A DNA stretch of 64,000 nt. Origin: Mactromeris polynyma (lineage: Eukaryota; Mollusca; Bivalvia; Venerida; Mactridae). A model generated the notes under the pieces. The model had not been told where the DNA came from and made no database searches. It saw only the letters and a program-made list of their open reading frames with translations. The stretch is from the NCBI GenBank assembly GCA_032209605.1, contig JASFXZ010000016.1:434001-498000 (forward strand), written 5' to 3'. The translations under genes and the position numbers were made by a program. Positions 10,801-21,981 of this stretch are shown one piece after another (the stretch's first letter is position 1; each line of letters opens with the position of its first letter).

Positions 10801-12522
10801 ATAGACCTTGACCATTTAAAATCGTGCACCACATGAGGTAATGAATTAAAAGATTTAAAAAAAAAAAAAAAAAAAACAATAAAAAATATTACAAATACTT
10901 TTTCTGTAAAACTTTATTGTCAGTAGGTAAAATTATCTTGAATCGAATAATCTTGGAAACAAAATTAAGTCACGTGACCCTCCACGTACAAAATAAGTCA
11001 CGTGCCCCTCCACGTACAAAATATATCCCATTCCAGACAGTACGCCGCACTTCAGTGCGGCGACAATAATGCAATTGACAATAATAAGCATATTCTTAGT
11101 ATGTTAGGTATGATTAGTTCTGATGTAAATAATTTAGTTCCCGACAGCAAGGTCAGTACAGTATACAGAAAGTAAATGTACCGAAATTGCTGTTAAATTA
11201 TTACATGTACTAAACTATCAAGGAACAGTGCCGTTTTCCCACAGTGTCACCCAAGTACTTTAACTTACAAATCATTTATCACCTTCAATACGGATTATAT
11301 AACCAATCTTGACCCACATCCATCCACCAAGTAAATAAGGTGACAACTGCATAAATGCACGTAAACACATACACTATTTATAGAGGTACATAATTGGTAG
11401 ATTTTAAAATACCATGGGCCTAAATATAATACAGTATGATTTTTAATTCCTTCTTTTCTGTATTTAAAGATGTCCATTTATTCCTGCAATGTTAGACCAC
11501 ATTATTGAAAAAACCTGATTGTTGTAATCGAAAACAAGAAAACTAATAAATCGTTGACCATTACCTTTATTTAATGTTTTTTTATTTCACGATATTTGTT
11601 GTTCTATACCGGATATAAATGCCTTAGTTACTGCGAAAATACTTCTTTTCTAGGTTCTAGATATTTACCATGTGTATTTTTTTGTCTGTGAGATGTTTTA
11701 TAACTTTGAAGAATTAGATATTGCCTGATAAGTCAGGATAGCTAGCTTTTAAATCGATTTAAACCCCTAGTATTTTTACTGACCATTCCACGGATGTCAA
11801 TCGCTGTTTGGTGGTTACTTCCATTTATGTTTTTTCACGTATGTTAAGTTCCCCTTCGGCAGTTCCTTTATTTAAACACTATTCATGTTCTTTTGTACCC
11901 CCTTTCGACCTATGATTACTGTATTGTTTTGACTTGTTCCGTAATGTATTTCATCCATTCGACCCTTTATCCCTTGTCGTTTTAAATGTTCAATAGTTGT
12001 TTTTATGGTCGACGAAACCATTTCTTTCTCCCCTATTCCCATACATGTTTACCCTCCTCGAAACCAATTCAAGTTACACCAAATTCTCTTCTTTTTAATA
12101 TGTACAATGTGACATAAAATATGGGAAATTGTCTTGTAATTGATTTCGTTACAGTTGTATTCGGGCAGTTCCATTAAATGAGATTTCACACATTATCACT
12201 CAACGTTACGACGCGACTTTGTTCTAACAACAAAACCAAATGCAACGGAGACTAAATGGTTACAATCAAAAACGTTTAATAAAAAAAAAGAGAGAATATG
12301 TTGCATCGTGTTAAACCTTCTGAGTGTTTAATGATGTATCAATTGTGTTTTCTCTTGCAGACGTCTGATATATTGACGCCAATGAAATTTTGCGAGTGGG
12401 AAATCCGTATAATCTATAAGAAATCCGGGGACAAGAAGGGAAAAAAGAATGTTATGAAAGCATTTACTAAGTGGATGAGAACAACAAAGAATAGAAAATA
12501 CAAAGTTTTTAACTGCATTTAA
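1843..12522 (+). CDS. SAMHD1: SAMHD1-like dNTP triphosphohydrolase, copy 1 (5' part outside window)
   Basis: Nine exons can be placed by homology and GT/AG sites: 1843-1989, 2412-2447, 5906-6082, 6857-6948, 7867-7926, 8716-8893, 9238-9318, 10425-10523 and 12361-12522 (TAA). They join in frame into 343 codons plus stop. The family is recognised by [13 protein letters not shown] (counterpart of the helix carrying human His233), by [15 protein letters not shown] with the metal-binding Asp (human Asp311), by YEMFHTRF, and by [10 protein letters not shown] in the C-lobe. Family members hydrolyse dNTPs to deoxynucleosides and triphosphate as allosteric tetramers. The exons with the HD signature and the allosteric-site start should lie upstream: window position 1 aligns to 26007 of copy 2, about 70 bp after its third listed exon. 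The last exon has lost 4 nt relative to copy 2, which replaces the tail with a longer basic one. Every exon is open, so it may be functional. Confidence 0.92.
3077..3370 (-). pseudogene. Tc1-like transposase remnant, internally deleted (copy 1)
   Basis: The minus strand encodes fragments similar to Tc1-family transposase N- and C-terminal regions ([12 protein letters not shown], a degenerate helix-turn-helix linker; WTFSFTPRH near the end). Compared with the matching place in copy 2 (32040-32960), the roughly 600-bp middle containing the catalytic region is absent. This makes it a deletion derivative of the same ancestral insertion. Confidence 0.55.
3538..3592. repeat. DIRS-like inverted terminal repeat, low-coordinate end
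   Basis: Its reverse complement matches 5346-5411, apart from a 3-nt indel and changes in the GGCTTTAT part. Confidence 0.65.
3584..4192 (-). pseudogene. Reverse transcriptase fragment, DIRS type
   Basis: The 202-residue open frame contains [35 protein letters not shown] and the catalytic YIDD box in the order typical of DIRS1 and Ngaro reverse transcriptases. About 20 residues seem to be missing between DAYF and the LPFGL motif, and the protein stops shortly after the YIDD region. It is therefore a relic inside the shortened element. An LTR-retroelement RT is less likely, because the element ends are inverted repeats. Confidence 0.75.
4243..5111 (-). pseudogene. gag-like ORF remnants of the DIRS-like element
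   Basis: Three minus-strand open segments (5111-4887, 4914-4576 and 4506-4243) in shifted frames together look like one interrupted gag. It has an acidic/serine-rich start, a helical middle and an Arg-Gly-Tyr-rich tail such as [10 protein letters not shown]-rich tails are common in DIRS gag proteins. The frame changes suggest decay. Confidence 0.6.
5346..5411. repeat. DIRS-like inverted terminal repeat, high-coordinate end
   Basis: This is the partner of 3538-3592. It holds GATTTAATCGAGCAGTCAG and ATGCTATAGTATACATG. Confidence 0.65.
6224..6330 (-). mobile_element. tRNA-derived SINE remnant (copy 1 intron)
   Basis: The minus strand reads GCCTGCCCGGTCAGCTCAG (A-box-like) and a degraded GTTCGATTC B box, then a tail ending GAGGACAAGTTAGTACAGG. 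The same element sits in the matching intron of copy 2 (33766-33876), so it predates the duplication. Confidence 0.6.
7464..7541 (-). mobile_element. tRNA-Asn-like element (SINE head or tRNA pseudogene), copy 1
   Basis: The minus strand reads GCCCGTCCGGTTAACTCAGT and later GGTCGCGGGTTCGAAACCC. An ATGTTAA loop would give a GTT anticodon, but stem pairing is imperfect. The counterpart is 35353-35432. Confidence 0.5.
10597..11069. mobile_element. Copy 1-specific insertion with duplicated 91-bp block, poly-A run and terminal hairpin
   Basis: SAMHD1-like copy 2 reads continuously across this place (TATAATGCAATTGACAATAA near 38610). The insert holds a direct repeat of about 91 bp (10660-10838), an A-run at 10857-10877, two copies of a 27-bp CACGTG-containing repeat (10967-11025) and a perfect hairpin GCCGCACTTCAGTGCGGC near its right end. 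No coding sequence is visible. The class is unknown; the hairpin near one end recalls Helitrons, but I see no canonical CTRR end. Confidence 0.5.
11720..12060 (+). repeat. Interspersed repeat (family R1), copy 1 last intron
   Basis: It carries AGCTTTTAAATCGATTTAAA, ACTGACCATTCCACGGATGT and TCCCCTATTCCCATACATG, and matches 1260-1600, 39290-39600 and, reversed, 23180-23430. Confidence 0.5.
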
Positions 12523-12809
12523 GTGATTTTTACTAAATATATTTGTAACCATGTAATTATATTCTTCTCTACTACGTGATGAATGAAATCAATCGCATGT
12601 AGTTTAACGTCGTTTATTTGGTTTCATGGACTGTAAATGAAAGATGTATCTCAGTTAAAAGGGCATTTATTACACAAGTGTACAATTTTCATTTTTGTGA
12701 ATGAATTATGAGAAATCAGCCCTACATATCGCTTATACCTTCAGACACCAGGTGAGATGTTGAACTCTATTAGTATTAATGACCCAATTCATGCGGAGCA
12801 TGCGTTATG

Positions 12810-12815
12810 AATAAA
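12810..12815 (+). promoter_or_regulatory. Candidate polyadenylation signal of SAMHD1-like copy 1
   Basis: An AATAAA hexamer lies 290 bp after the copy 1 stop codon. The segment around it (about 12745-12960) has no counterpart after copy 2, so the two genes may end their transcripts differently. Confidence 0.35.
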
Positions 12816-13066
12816 ATAATTGTACATTGATTTATTGATCATGGTATTGTATATAAAGATATCTTCATATGCTTAGAATATCAGTATAGATATTCCCTTA
12901 GTGGTTTGATTTGTTTTTTCTTTGTTTTATGACTAATTGTTTCCTCGTTGATTTGCTTGATTTATCTATAATATTTATTTTTTATTTATATGTTCCCTAA
13001 ACGATTTTATTGATTTTAGCTGGGATTGTTTTTTTATTAGAGCTGTCTAATTATGTTTGCTATTTC

Positions 13067-13900
13067 ACTAAGTGCTTTGATTGGTGGTAATTTAAACTGT
13101 GATAGTTATTTGTTCTTTTTTGCTTAATTCACTCTGGTTTCTTCCGTGCTTTGATTTACTTTATCTGTGATAGTTGTGATAATCGTTTAAATGTTACGTT
13201 TAAATTTTTGTGATTTGAAGTTCATTTTTAAATTCGTGATAAATGATGAGATAGTGGCAGAACATTATTCGTTTCCAAGTTTGAACACGTCGGTCTATCT
13301 GATGTGTTTAAACAATGGTGTAAAGGTGGACGAAAAATCGGGGATTCCCGGGAAACCCATGTTATCTCCTGACGAACTACATTTTAAATCTTCTGAGTCG
13401 TCTGCTAAGCCATTTTTCAATTTCCACAGGTCGGCGTTTGCTATTGATAAAACTTTTACAGTTTAATTGTTTTATTTAATTGTTCCCGAAGTGCTTTGAT
13501 TGGTTTCAGCTGTGATTGTTGTTTTTGTATTATGTTATTATGTGAATATTTCACTAAGCGTTTTGATTAGAGGTAATCTAAACTGTGATAGTTATTTGTT
13601 CCTTTATGCTTAATTTATTCTGGTTCTTTTTTCGTGCTTTGATTTACTTTATCTGCGATAGTTGTGAGAATCGTTTAATGTTATGTATAAATTATTGTGA
13701 TTTGAAGTTCAATTTTTGAATTTGTGATGAATGATGAGATTCTGCCTGAACATTTATAAATTCCACGTCTGAACTCATTTCAAATCTACAATGTCGACTG
13801 CAAAGCCTTTATTCAATTTGCACAAGTCGGAGTTTGCTCTTGATAGAACTATTAGCATTGCAAAATCAAGCGGAGCATGCATTATAAACAAAATAATGGT
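13067..13900. repeat. Tandem pair of ~480-bp repeats in the 3' flank of copy 1
   Basis: Two units (13067-13470 and 13544-13900) share AACTGTGATAGTTATTTGTT, CGTGCTTTGATTTACTTTAT and GTGATTTGAAGTTCA. The same pair stands after copy 2 (40450-41270), so the tandem arrangement predates the gene duplication. The minus strand of several units reads a related peptide containing LADD; it may be a relic of a mobile-element ORF. Confidence 0.6.
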
Positions 13901-14588
13901 ATATTGATTTGATTTAATTTTCTTTACAGTATCGTACATGTTTATATTTATCTGTAAGTATTACTAATATTAGTCCCAAATTAATCATCTTTATTGCCAA
14001 TAAAATCCTAACATACCCATGTTTTTGATATAATTTTATATATTCGGATAAACTAGTTAACCTATGATTGATATATAAATAAAAGTTCACAAAATGGTAT
14101 TGATTGTTTTTTAAAATGTCAAAAAAGAAACTACTAGCGATGCCACAACGTTTAATGCGGACTGCAGAAACCCTTACAAGTGCAGATATTATCTGTTTAA
14201 CACACATCGCCAAAAGTCAGACATAAAATAGGGGCATTTTTAACACAAATCAATCAAAATTGAAATGAAACATTTTGACCAACCATAAGTTGTCCTCGAA
14301 GCGGGCTTTTTGATATCTGACCAATCATATTTTCACACAAGAGGCACCAAACGGGGTTTTAGTTCACCCAAGAGGCACCGAACTGGGTTTTCGTAAGATG
14401 TGTAAACATTATTAGTTGGATATTGTATCATCTGTTTACGTCATGAGTACAAACCAGTACGATGCAGATTTACCAGGGGCACGAATCTAATGAGAAAGCT
14501 TCCAGACGATCCAGATATCTGACCTTCTGTTTTAAGCACATGTTTCATTGCAAAACATAAACAACTGTTGCTTCAGACTTTGTAATGG

Positions 14589-17190
14589 TTTTCATTAAAA
14601 ACTTTTTTTAGTTTAAGAAAATATGTTAGTAATTGTGTACTAAATGAACTTGCAATGATTTACTTCTTAGGGGCATGAATCTACGAGTAAACAGCATATA
14701 TAAAATGATCATGATAAGACAGGTCCATGATATTAGTACACATAGATCATAGAGTTCATTTTACCGATGTTTTAATTATCAGTTCTATCGACAACATAAA
14801 TGCATTTTATACAATTATTAACCTTCAATTAACCAACTGTCGCTATTTTATTCAGATCATTTGTTGGATTCCACGCTTATAACCCAGTGTTAGCGCTCCG
14901 TTATTTTTGTGAAATTTGGTATTAAGTGCGAATTTGTTTTGCAAGACCTAGTTAAGGTTTGAGGTTTCAGTTGTGTTGCAGTTTGAAAAACTTAAACGAG
15001 TTATGATAAATATTGGTTTTCAAACAAACAGATGTTTTAGTCGAATACAAATGACCCACATTATTTTAATTGTACAATAACTTACAGTGTCAGAAGACCA
15101 TGACGTTTTAGTTGACACAGTCGCATCAAAATCTACTTCCATTTACCGCAGTTTTTACCGCTAGCAGTATTGTGATTGCACACAGATTGGTGCTCGATAA
15201 AAAAGTCAGAGTTGATAACTATGTAACTTCTGTTTTGCAACGTTACAATGTGGATGATTTTATAGTCAGGTTCCTATTAAGCAGACATTTGACCTGTAGG
15301 TACGACCATAGGTTGGTGATTAACAATAACATACATTTACTACTCTCTATACCACTCGTTGTAGCTTAATGCGCAAAATAAATATACATGCATGTTTATG
15401 TTTCAAGTGGTGTAACATTACAAAAGGAAACATGTTAATCTCCAGTACATGAATAATTAAACGCGCATACAACTCAATGATGTCGTTTTTATTAAAGTTA
15501 AGGTACATGTATTTGTATTAGCTATCTGAATAAAAACTAATTATTCGGATAAATAAAACCAAACAAACCACACCTGGATGTAGTTCGGTCAGTTTGATTA
15601 ACCAGTTTAAGATTTGCTATAAACAAATACAGAAACTTGTTTTAGTTGAAACCCAGTTGGTTAAAACAAATGAAAGGTTTGACAAACCAGTTTTGGATTC
15701 AAACCGGTTTCGTACAAACAAATTCGCCCTAAGTCGATATGGAGAATAGGAGAAAGAATTACAAATATGGAAAACTGCAGCTGGCGACATTATTTTAGAG
15801 TTGTGACACCTACTCGAAGCTGTTTTAAAAAAACCACATGAATAAACGTTTCAAAATCCAAGTATTGTATCCCAAACAGTTCAAACAAGAAATATCTTGA
15901 AAAAGATGGTCGGTGCACCTCTGCACATTGGAACCCAATTTCTTCATCTATACAGAAATAGGAATTTAAAAAAATGGTAAAATAAAAAAAACACCACCCT
16001 CCCTCATTCGATTTTGGAAACAATTACCTGAGAAACTGAACATTAATGTTATAGCCTAAATCATATAGCCAGTTATGTAATATTTCCTTTATCTTATATG
16101 CTCATATTTTGTTATCACACATGTATTATTCTCGACAAGTTACGAATTTATGGGAGTCTCGAGTTGACAAAGATAAAAAAGGCAGCCATTACCTTCAGTC
16201 GAGTTCACTTTGAAGACAGAATTAGATACACCAATAAAAATTAATTGAAGCATTAATAATTGACGTACTTATTATCAGTGATGCATTGACATTGTAGCGC
16301 AGTCGGTATGGTATAGACATGTTATGGTATGGATTCGATCCTCATTTACGACCATTTTGTTTGACCACATATTTATTTTGTTGAATTTTACTATTTTAAA
16401 TTGACCAGATCATTTACACACACGGATTGTATAATTATTTCACAAACAGCTTCAGTCAATGCTTATTAAATAAAGAGTGTTTTTCAATACGATTTATTTA
16501 ATTTTATTCTGAAATATTTAAAAACAAATCAGATACCATTCAGTTCACTCATTTCCCTCACTTGATGCTTCTGTGTCGAATTTGTGACTTACGTTATAAA
16601 ATCCCTCTCCGAGTGAGAAATGTGTTTCTGTGCAATATATTTTTAATTCATGATTGCATTTCATACTAATTTCGTGAGCAATTAATTTCATAAAAAAACG
16701 TTTGTGTCATATATCAATTGAAACCGTGTTTTACCGAATATACATAAATTCGAGCACAGATCGAAAAATTAACTTCTCTGGTCTAATTTCTACCACTATA
16801 TACTGTCAATTTTCAGTTTTTGGTTTAATCTTATAATCTGAAATAGTACACATAACTAAAATATTACACCCCTTACACATGGAATAGTCCAAAATTAACA
16901 AATCCTAGATTTCTGTCTATATGTCATTTGGAAGGACGAAGCTGTTAGATAAACAGTTACTCAATAATAGTTGTATTAAGTAACAGGAACAAATCATGGT
17001 AAGTTTTAAATAATTGTAATTTTATCTACAATTCGAAATATACATACAAATTGTCTGTTGTACATGTTCGCCATTGGAGTAAAACAAAATGTTCAGGTAA
17101 ATGCAATACATATTTTTAAAATTATGTACTCTGAAGCATTAAATATATATTAGTGTTCATATTGACGGCTCGTATCCTGTAAAACTGAGA
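14589..17190. other. Intergenic sequence without recognised gene
   Basis: Short open frames here (for example 15112-15369 and 16023-15790) show no recognisable motif. A tRNA-like A/B-box pair (TAGCGCAGTCGG and GGATTCGATCC, 16294-16342) suggests one old SINE. Otherwise I see nothing but AT-rich sequence. Confidence 0.5.
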
Positions 17191-17199
17191 ATCTCATTG

Positions 17200-18300
17200 A
17201 ATAAATAATAAAAGCATTGTTATCGACCAATTTCAAGAAACATTCATATGTATTTTCTTTTTACCCCTTCTCAAAGTATTCTCCGTTTTTCATTATGCAC
17301 TTGTGCCAGCAGTGTGGGGGTTTCATGATTCCATTAGTGAAGCAAGATGTATGCCTATGCCAAAATCAATGCCCCTCTGTTGGCATATTTGTTTCTAGCA
17401 GGCATTTTGATCAATTCTGGAAACAAATAAGTCACTGGGAGCAAGGTCAGGACTGTAGGGAGGATGTTGAAGAGTTGTCTTGTATGTCTTCAACAAGTCC
17501 CTTTGTTTTGGTGGCGGTTTGTGCTAAGTCATTATCCTGCAAAAAAACCGCATTCTTCATCCGAAGTCTCGGTCTCAGTTTACACACATATGCATGCAGT
17601 TTTGGCAAAACTATATTAGAATAGTAATTGCAGTAACGGTGTGACCTTTTGGAACATAGTTGGTAAATGACTACATAATCCCCCAAAAATGATGACCATG
17701 ATTTTTGAAGGCTGAAGGTGACAGTTTGGACTTATTCAGGTGCGGGGAACCAGCTTTTACCCACTGTTAGGACTGCACCTTGGATTCAGGTTAAAAGTGA
17801 TGAATCCATTTTACATCCCCCGTCACAATATGGCGCAGAAATCCATCTCTCTCTCTTATGATGAGCCAAAAGGTTTACAAATGACATTGCGGTTCAATAT
17901 TTGGTCTGTTGACAACTGTTTCGGCACCCGTCTAGGGTCTAGCCCAAGTTGTCGCGCACGATCTGAAATACCGATCCCTTTGAGATACTAAATAAATAAG
18001 CAACGTTTTGCAAAGTAACTCGCCGATCTTTCATGATATGGGATACGATAATTTTTGTTGTGTGGCTATGGAAGTTGGACGCCCACCTCTTCGTCTATTT
18101 TAACGTAGTTTCTACCCTCACGAAAACGATTTACCCAGTGATAAAACACACTACGTGACATGCATGTATCCGTAAACCTATTCTGAGTTGATTCAAAATA
18201 AAAACCGGTGTTTTCCCTTCTTCAAAAGCAAATCTTATTACGGCACGCTGTTCTTGAGTCCATATTACCATGTATACATACAATGTATAAGTGACCGATT
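17200..18300 (-). pseudogene. mariner transposase relic
   Basis: Read on the minus strand from about 18270 downward, the sequence gives VIWTQEQRAVIRFAFEEG (helix-turn-helix start), SVFYHWVNRF, YLKGIGISDRARQLG, then FLQDNDLAQTA (from the catalytic FLQDNAPAHTA-type motif). It ends NGIMKPPHCWHKCIMKNG, typical of mariner C-termini. Frameshifts and stops break it throughout, so it is dead. The 135-aa plus-strand frame at 17217-17624 is the antisense shadow of this relic. Confidence 0.8.
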
Positions 18301-18309
18301 TTGATACAA

Positions 18310-21220
18310 CGCGTCATCCGTTTTTGGCCTGGGGCGATAGCCCAAGGCCATAGTACCTATGCCACTTTTCAGATGCTGTCCACTTGACCTTATTCCCCAA
18401 AGTGCAAAGTACACACTGCCATGCGCGGGGAGTTAGTAGTTAGCAGCTCATGCCACTTTATATCGCATTATAAAAACGTTGAACAGTATTAAAAGATATT
18501 AGAAAAGAATATTGAGTCAATATTTAAGAATGTCTAATCCTTTACAGCACATTGGTTTATACATGTGTATAATTTTTTAACGATACGGTGAGATTCATGC
18601 GCTGTTGTACTAAAGATTTCATTCATGAAAATAGATCGCCGTATAATGCGCACTTGACTCTACGATGGAATTCATTCATAAAAATAGCTGCTCGCATGCA
18701 AGAGAATATCTCTGAAAGGGGCTCCAAATAGGTCTTAAAAAGTCACGGTCCACGCTGTCGGTCGCCATCGGAGCCAGTTTGCGCATTTGTGATCAAAGTA
18801 GCGATTAAATTGCGATTGGCGAAAGCGACGATTTCCTGCTTTAAAATTTGAAAGATGATGATAAAATTCGACCGATTTATAAATTAATTACACTGACCGC
18901 CCCTTCATCAGCCTCGTAAATTTAGATACACTTACAGTACATGTGTATACAAGTCGGAGTCTATCGCCTGTCAATCACGTTAATAGATGAAATCCGGAAT
19001 TCGCTAAGAAGGGGTTTTTACCAGCGGTACGAACAAAGCCATATTTTAGGTACTTGCAACTTGAGTCTAAGATTTTGCATACCCCGCGCGCGGAATGTGG
19101 CGTCATCACAGTACTTTGACTTTGAGTCAAAGTTTGACTACAATAACACGTGGACGAATCCGAGGTAAAATGAGCGCTCATGGTTAAGCTTGACAGATAT
19201 AGGTAATTATATGATATTATGCGTAAAGTCCACCATAATGAATGCAAAAATCCTACTTTAAACGTTGTAGATACAGTTTAAAGTGACGGATAAAACTACT
19301 GGTCTTGTTTACATTAAATTATTCATTGCAATGCTAAATGGTAGCATACATGAACAATTTTAGCGATATTCTTGCTATGAAATATTGTCGTCTGTACTAT
19401 TTGACGGCAACCTTATTTATAAATCTACAAAAAGTAGACTTAGGATTTTGATGGAGCATACATGTTTTCCGGTAAATCTGGCTAATTGCACAAGCGTTAT
19501 TTTTAAATGCCATCAATTTAAGTTTTTATTCCAACAAAACAACAACTGAAACATGGGGTGAGTACGGAAAATCTATTTTTTTTATATCTATATTGATACA
19601 ATTTAAAAAAAACTTGATAGCATAAGCTAGTCTACTTTCTCTCCTTTCCAAAAATACTTTTGTTTAAAAAAAAACACTTAACAGAATTTTGTGTGCATTT
19701 ACCGGAATGTAAAACATCATCAAAAGTCATTCTGCATGTACAAATTTACTATACAGTGTATATTGATAAACTTGTCAAAACACATGGCAAGGCTATCGTC
19801 TAGCGGTATAATTTTTTCCCGGTATATTTGTTTGTAACGCAGGGTTAAAGGGAAATACCCATATTTATACTAATCCGGAGTATGTCAAGGTAATTTTACA
19901 AATAAAAATGTCCGATTAGCAAACATGAAATTTTCGCTATTAAACCTTGATAAATGGAGATAATCAAACGGAAACTTGAACATTGAGACTATTAGCCATA
20001 TCGGATACATGGGTGACTTCTTGTCATAATTTTTGTTTCTTCAAATTGCCAACTTTCTGGACATTTAAACCAGAGTTAGTGTTATCACTGATGCACAACA
20101 TATACTGACTTGTATGGTTATTGCACAAACTAACTAATGGAAAAAAACACTGGTAACTTAATATTGAAATACAGTAGTAAATATGATAACTTGTTTACAA
20201 ACAAGTCACTAGATGTACACAGGGCAAGCAAATCCACAATTCAATTCAGCTATCTGCAGCCCCAGGCCGTCAGCGCTAACAGCGCTTTGATTAAAATAGT
20301 TGGTGCATACAGTCTATCAAGGTCTAATGTACCCGTGCAAAGAAAGTTTTTCACCCCGACTAAGATATTATGCAATATGTGAACAAAAGTCCACATAGAT
20401 AATGACATGAACGTCCTTCGTATTGTCCACAATTAAGTCATATATTAAACTAATTGTTCATAAAGTATAACGGTATATATAAGTTTACATATGATTTGGT
20501 ATTTACCCCTCACAAACAAAACATGAGTGTTATTGCATAGTTATTGTTCGAGCATTCACATAATTCATGCATTTAAATACTCCACATTAGTCCATGCCGT
20601 TTTATACTTTTGTTAACGTCCGCGTGCGCCTAGGATTTCAGCTCTGAGCCGAAACAAAACAATTCTGTAAGGTTAAAAAATCGCCAAGGGAAGTCACCGC
20701 TTAACTTAATTGTAACTAAATTTTACCAAGGGCTTATGCATATAATATAAGCAAATATTTTAGATTGTATGGACTTCATAAGATAACGGCGACGTCAGAA
20801 TTGTCGACGACATCAGTTGGCAACGTTTCGTAAGGCTGAGTCTATTGCGTTGACAGACGGCGTTTTATAATAATTATGCATGGATTTGCATAAACAGTGG
20901 TTTTGAACGTAGGAGAAACATGATTAAAAGTCGTGCACAAAAACATTTTGTGTTATCTATTTTGTGTTTATCTATTGTTTTTGTTTACTTAAACATTGCA
21001 GTATGTCGAGTATAAGTACATGCTTAAATGAATGTTGAAATCATGATAATATTTAGCTGCAATGTACGAGTATGTCGCGACGTTGCCGTCCATAACACAT
21101 GACAAGCGGGTATTTTCAACTCGTCGTATCTTGATAACTATGCAACATAGCTTCATTCACCAGTACTACTTGTACTCTAGCTAGTACGTGTTCAATTTTT
21201 TTTTGCATTGAATAAATAAC
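18310..21220. other. Intergenic sequence upstream of SAMHD1-like copy 2
   Basis: No protein motif was recognised on either strand. The segment should contain, or lie close to, the promoter and missing first exon of copy 2, but no element stands out enough to annotate. Confidence 0.4.
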
Positions 21221-21224
21221 CATA

Positions 21225-21790
21225 CGTATGGTGGCATATTACTGCCACCAATTAGCATGATAGCGTTCGCGAATTGTTTCGTGTTAACTACTTAATTATT
21301 ACGATAATTATCTAGCTATCTGGTTAATATTCGTGATACATTTTCGGTAAGATAAATATCATAAAACTAGAAACAGGCTTGAAAGTGCCAAGAACTGCCA
21401 CCTCTTACCTTTTTATGATGTATTACACTAGATTTAAGAGGTAACACGAATCTTATCTAGTTGACCACTTATTATGTTACTTTATAATTCAAATTCGCGA
21501 ATTTCACTTAAGATTCGTGTAACCACTTATTTATAAATGCATTTTTGGCTTCTACATGTAAATGGTAACACGAATCTTAACTAGTTTACCACTTAATATG
21601 TTACTTAATAACTCAAATTCGCGAAGTTCACTTAAGACTCGTGTTACCACTTATTTATAAATGCATTTTTGGCTTCTAGATGTAAGTGGTAACACGAATC
21701 TTATCTAGTCGACCACTTATTATGTTACTTAATAACTCAAATTCGCGAATTACACAAAAGATTAGTGTTACTATTTATCAAGTTATGGTT
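21225..21790. repeat. Repeat cluster: TGGTGGCA palindrome plus three ~125-bp units with internal inverted repeats
   Basis: The cluster opens with GGTGGCATATTACTGCCACC (palindrome, 21231-21250). Three units follow, starting at GGTAACACGAATCTTA (21438, 21564, 21688). Each contains the reverse complement, TAAGATTCGTGTTACC or a variant, about 65 bp later, so every unit can fold back. A related single copy with both the TGGTGGCAG and TGCCACCA parts lies at 42475-42640, which shows it is an interspersed family. No coding potential is seen. Confidence 0.65.
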
Positions 21791-21946
21791 CGCTAATTTG
21801 ACTTTCACTTACAGTGCAGGTTATTAGTGACGAGTATAATGGTAATAGTCAATTTTACACACAATATTAAAACTCGGACTCAGCATAATAAATATAGACA
21901 ACTAAGTTGTGAGTGCTTAGTCGTGAGTAACGGTTATAATGCCAGG

Positions 21947-21981
21947 CTCTGGACACCATAAACTTCATACCAGGTGAGTAG
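21947..21981 (+). other. Candidate upstream exon end for SAMHD1-like copy 2 (unproven)
   Basis: ATGCCAGGCTCTGGACACCA leads to a strong donor (CCAG followed by GTGAGT). It would be a natural first exon 620 bp before the exon at 22602. Splicing them puts IVNDSIHGH out of frame with this ATG, so it could at most be a noncoding exon or belong to another transcript. Confidence 0.2.

Larger units (their letters stand above)
1..14588 (+). repeat. Segmental duplication, unit 1 (SAMHD1-like locus)
   Basis: Exons, introns and 3' flank match the second unit. The match starts at the window edge (position 1 pairs with 26007) and runs to GCTTCAGACTTTGTAA at about 14588, with indels from later insertions. 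Introns remain alignable between copies, so the duplication is not ancient, although many substitutions separate them. The left end of this unit is outside the window. Confidence 0.85.

Noticed and set aside
17217..17624. 135-residue plus-strand open frame as a gene
   Set aside because: It is the antisense of a mariner transposase relic whose minus-strand motifs are recognisable.
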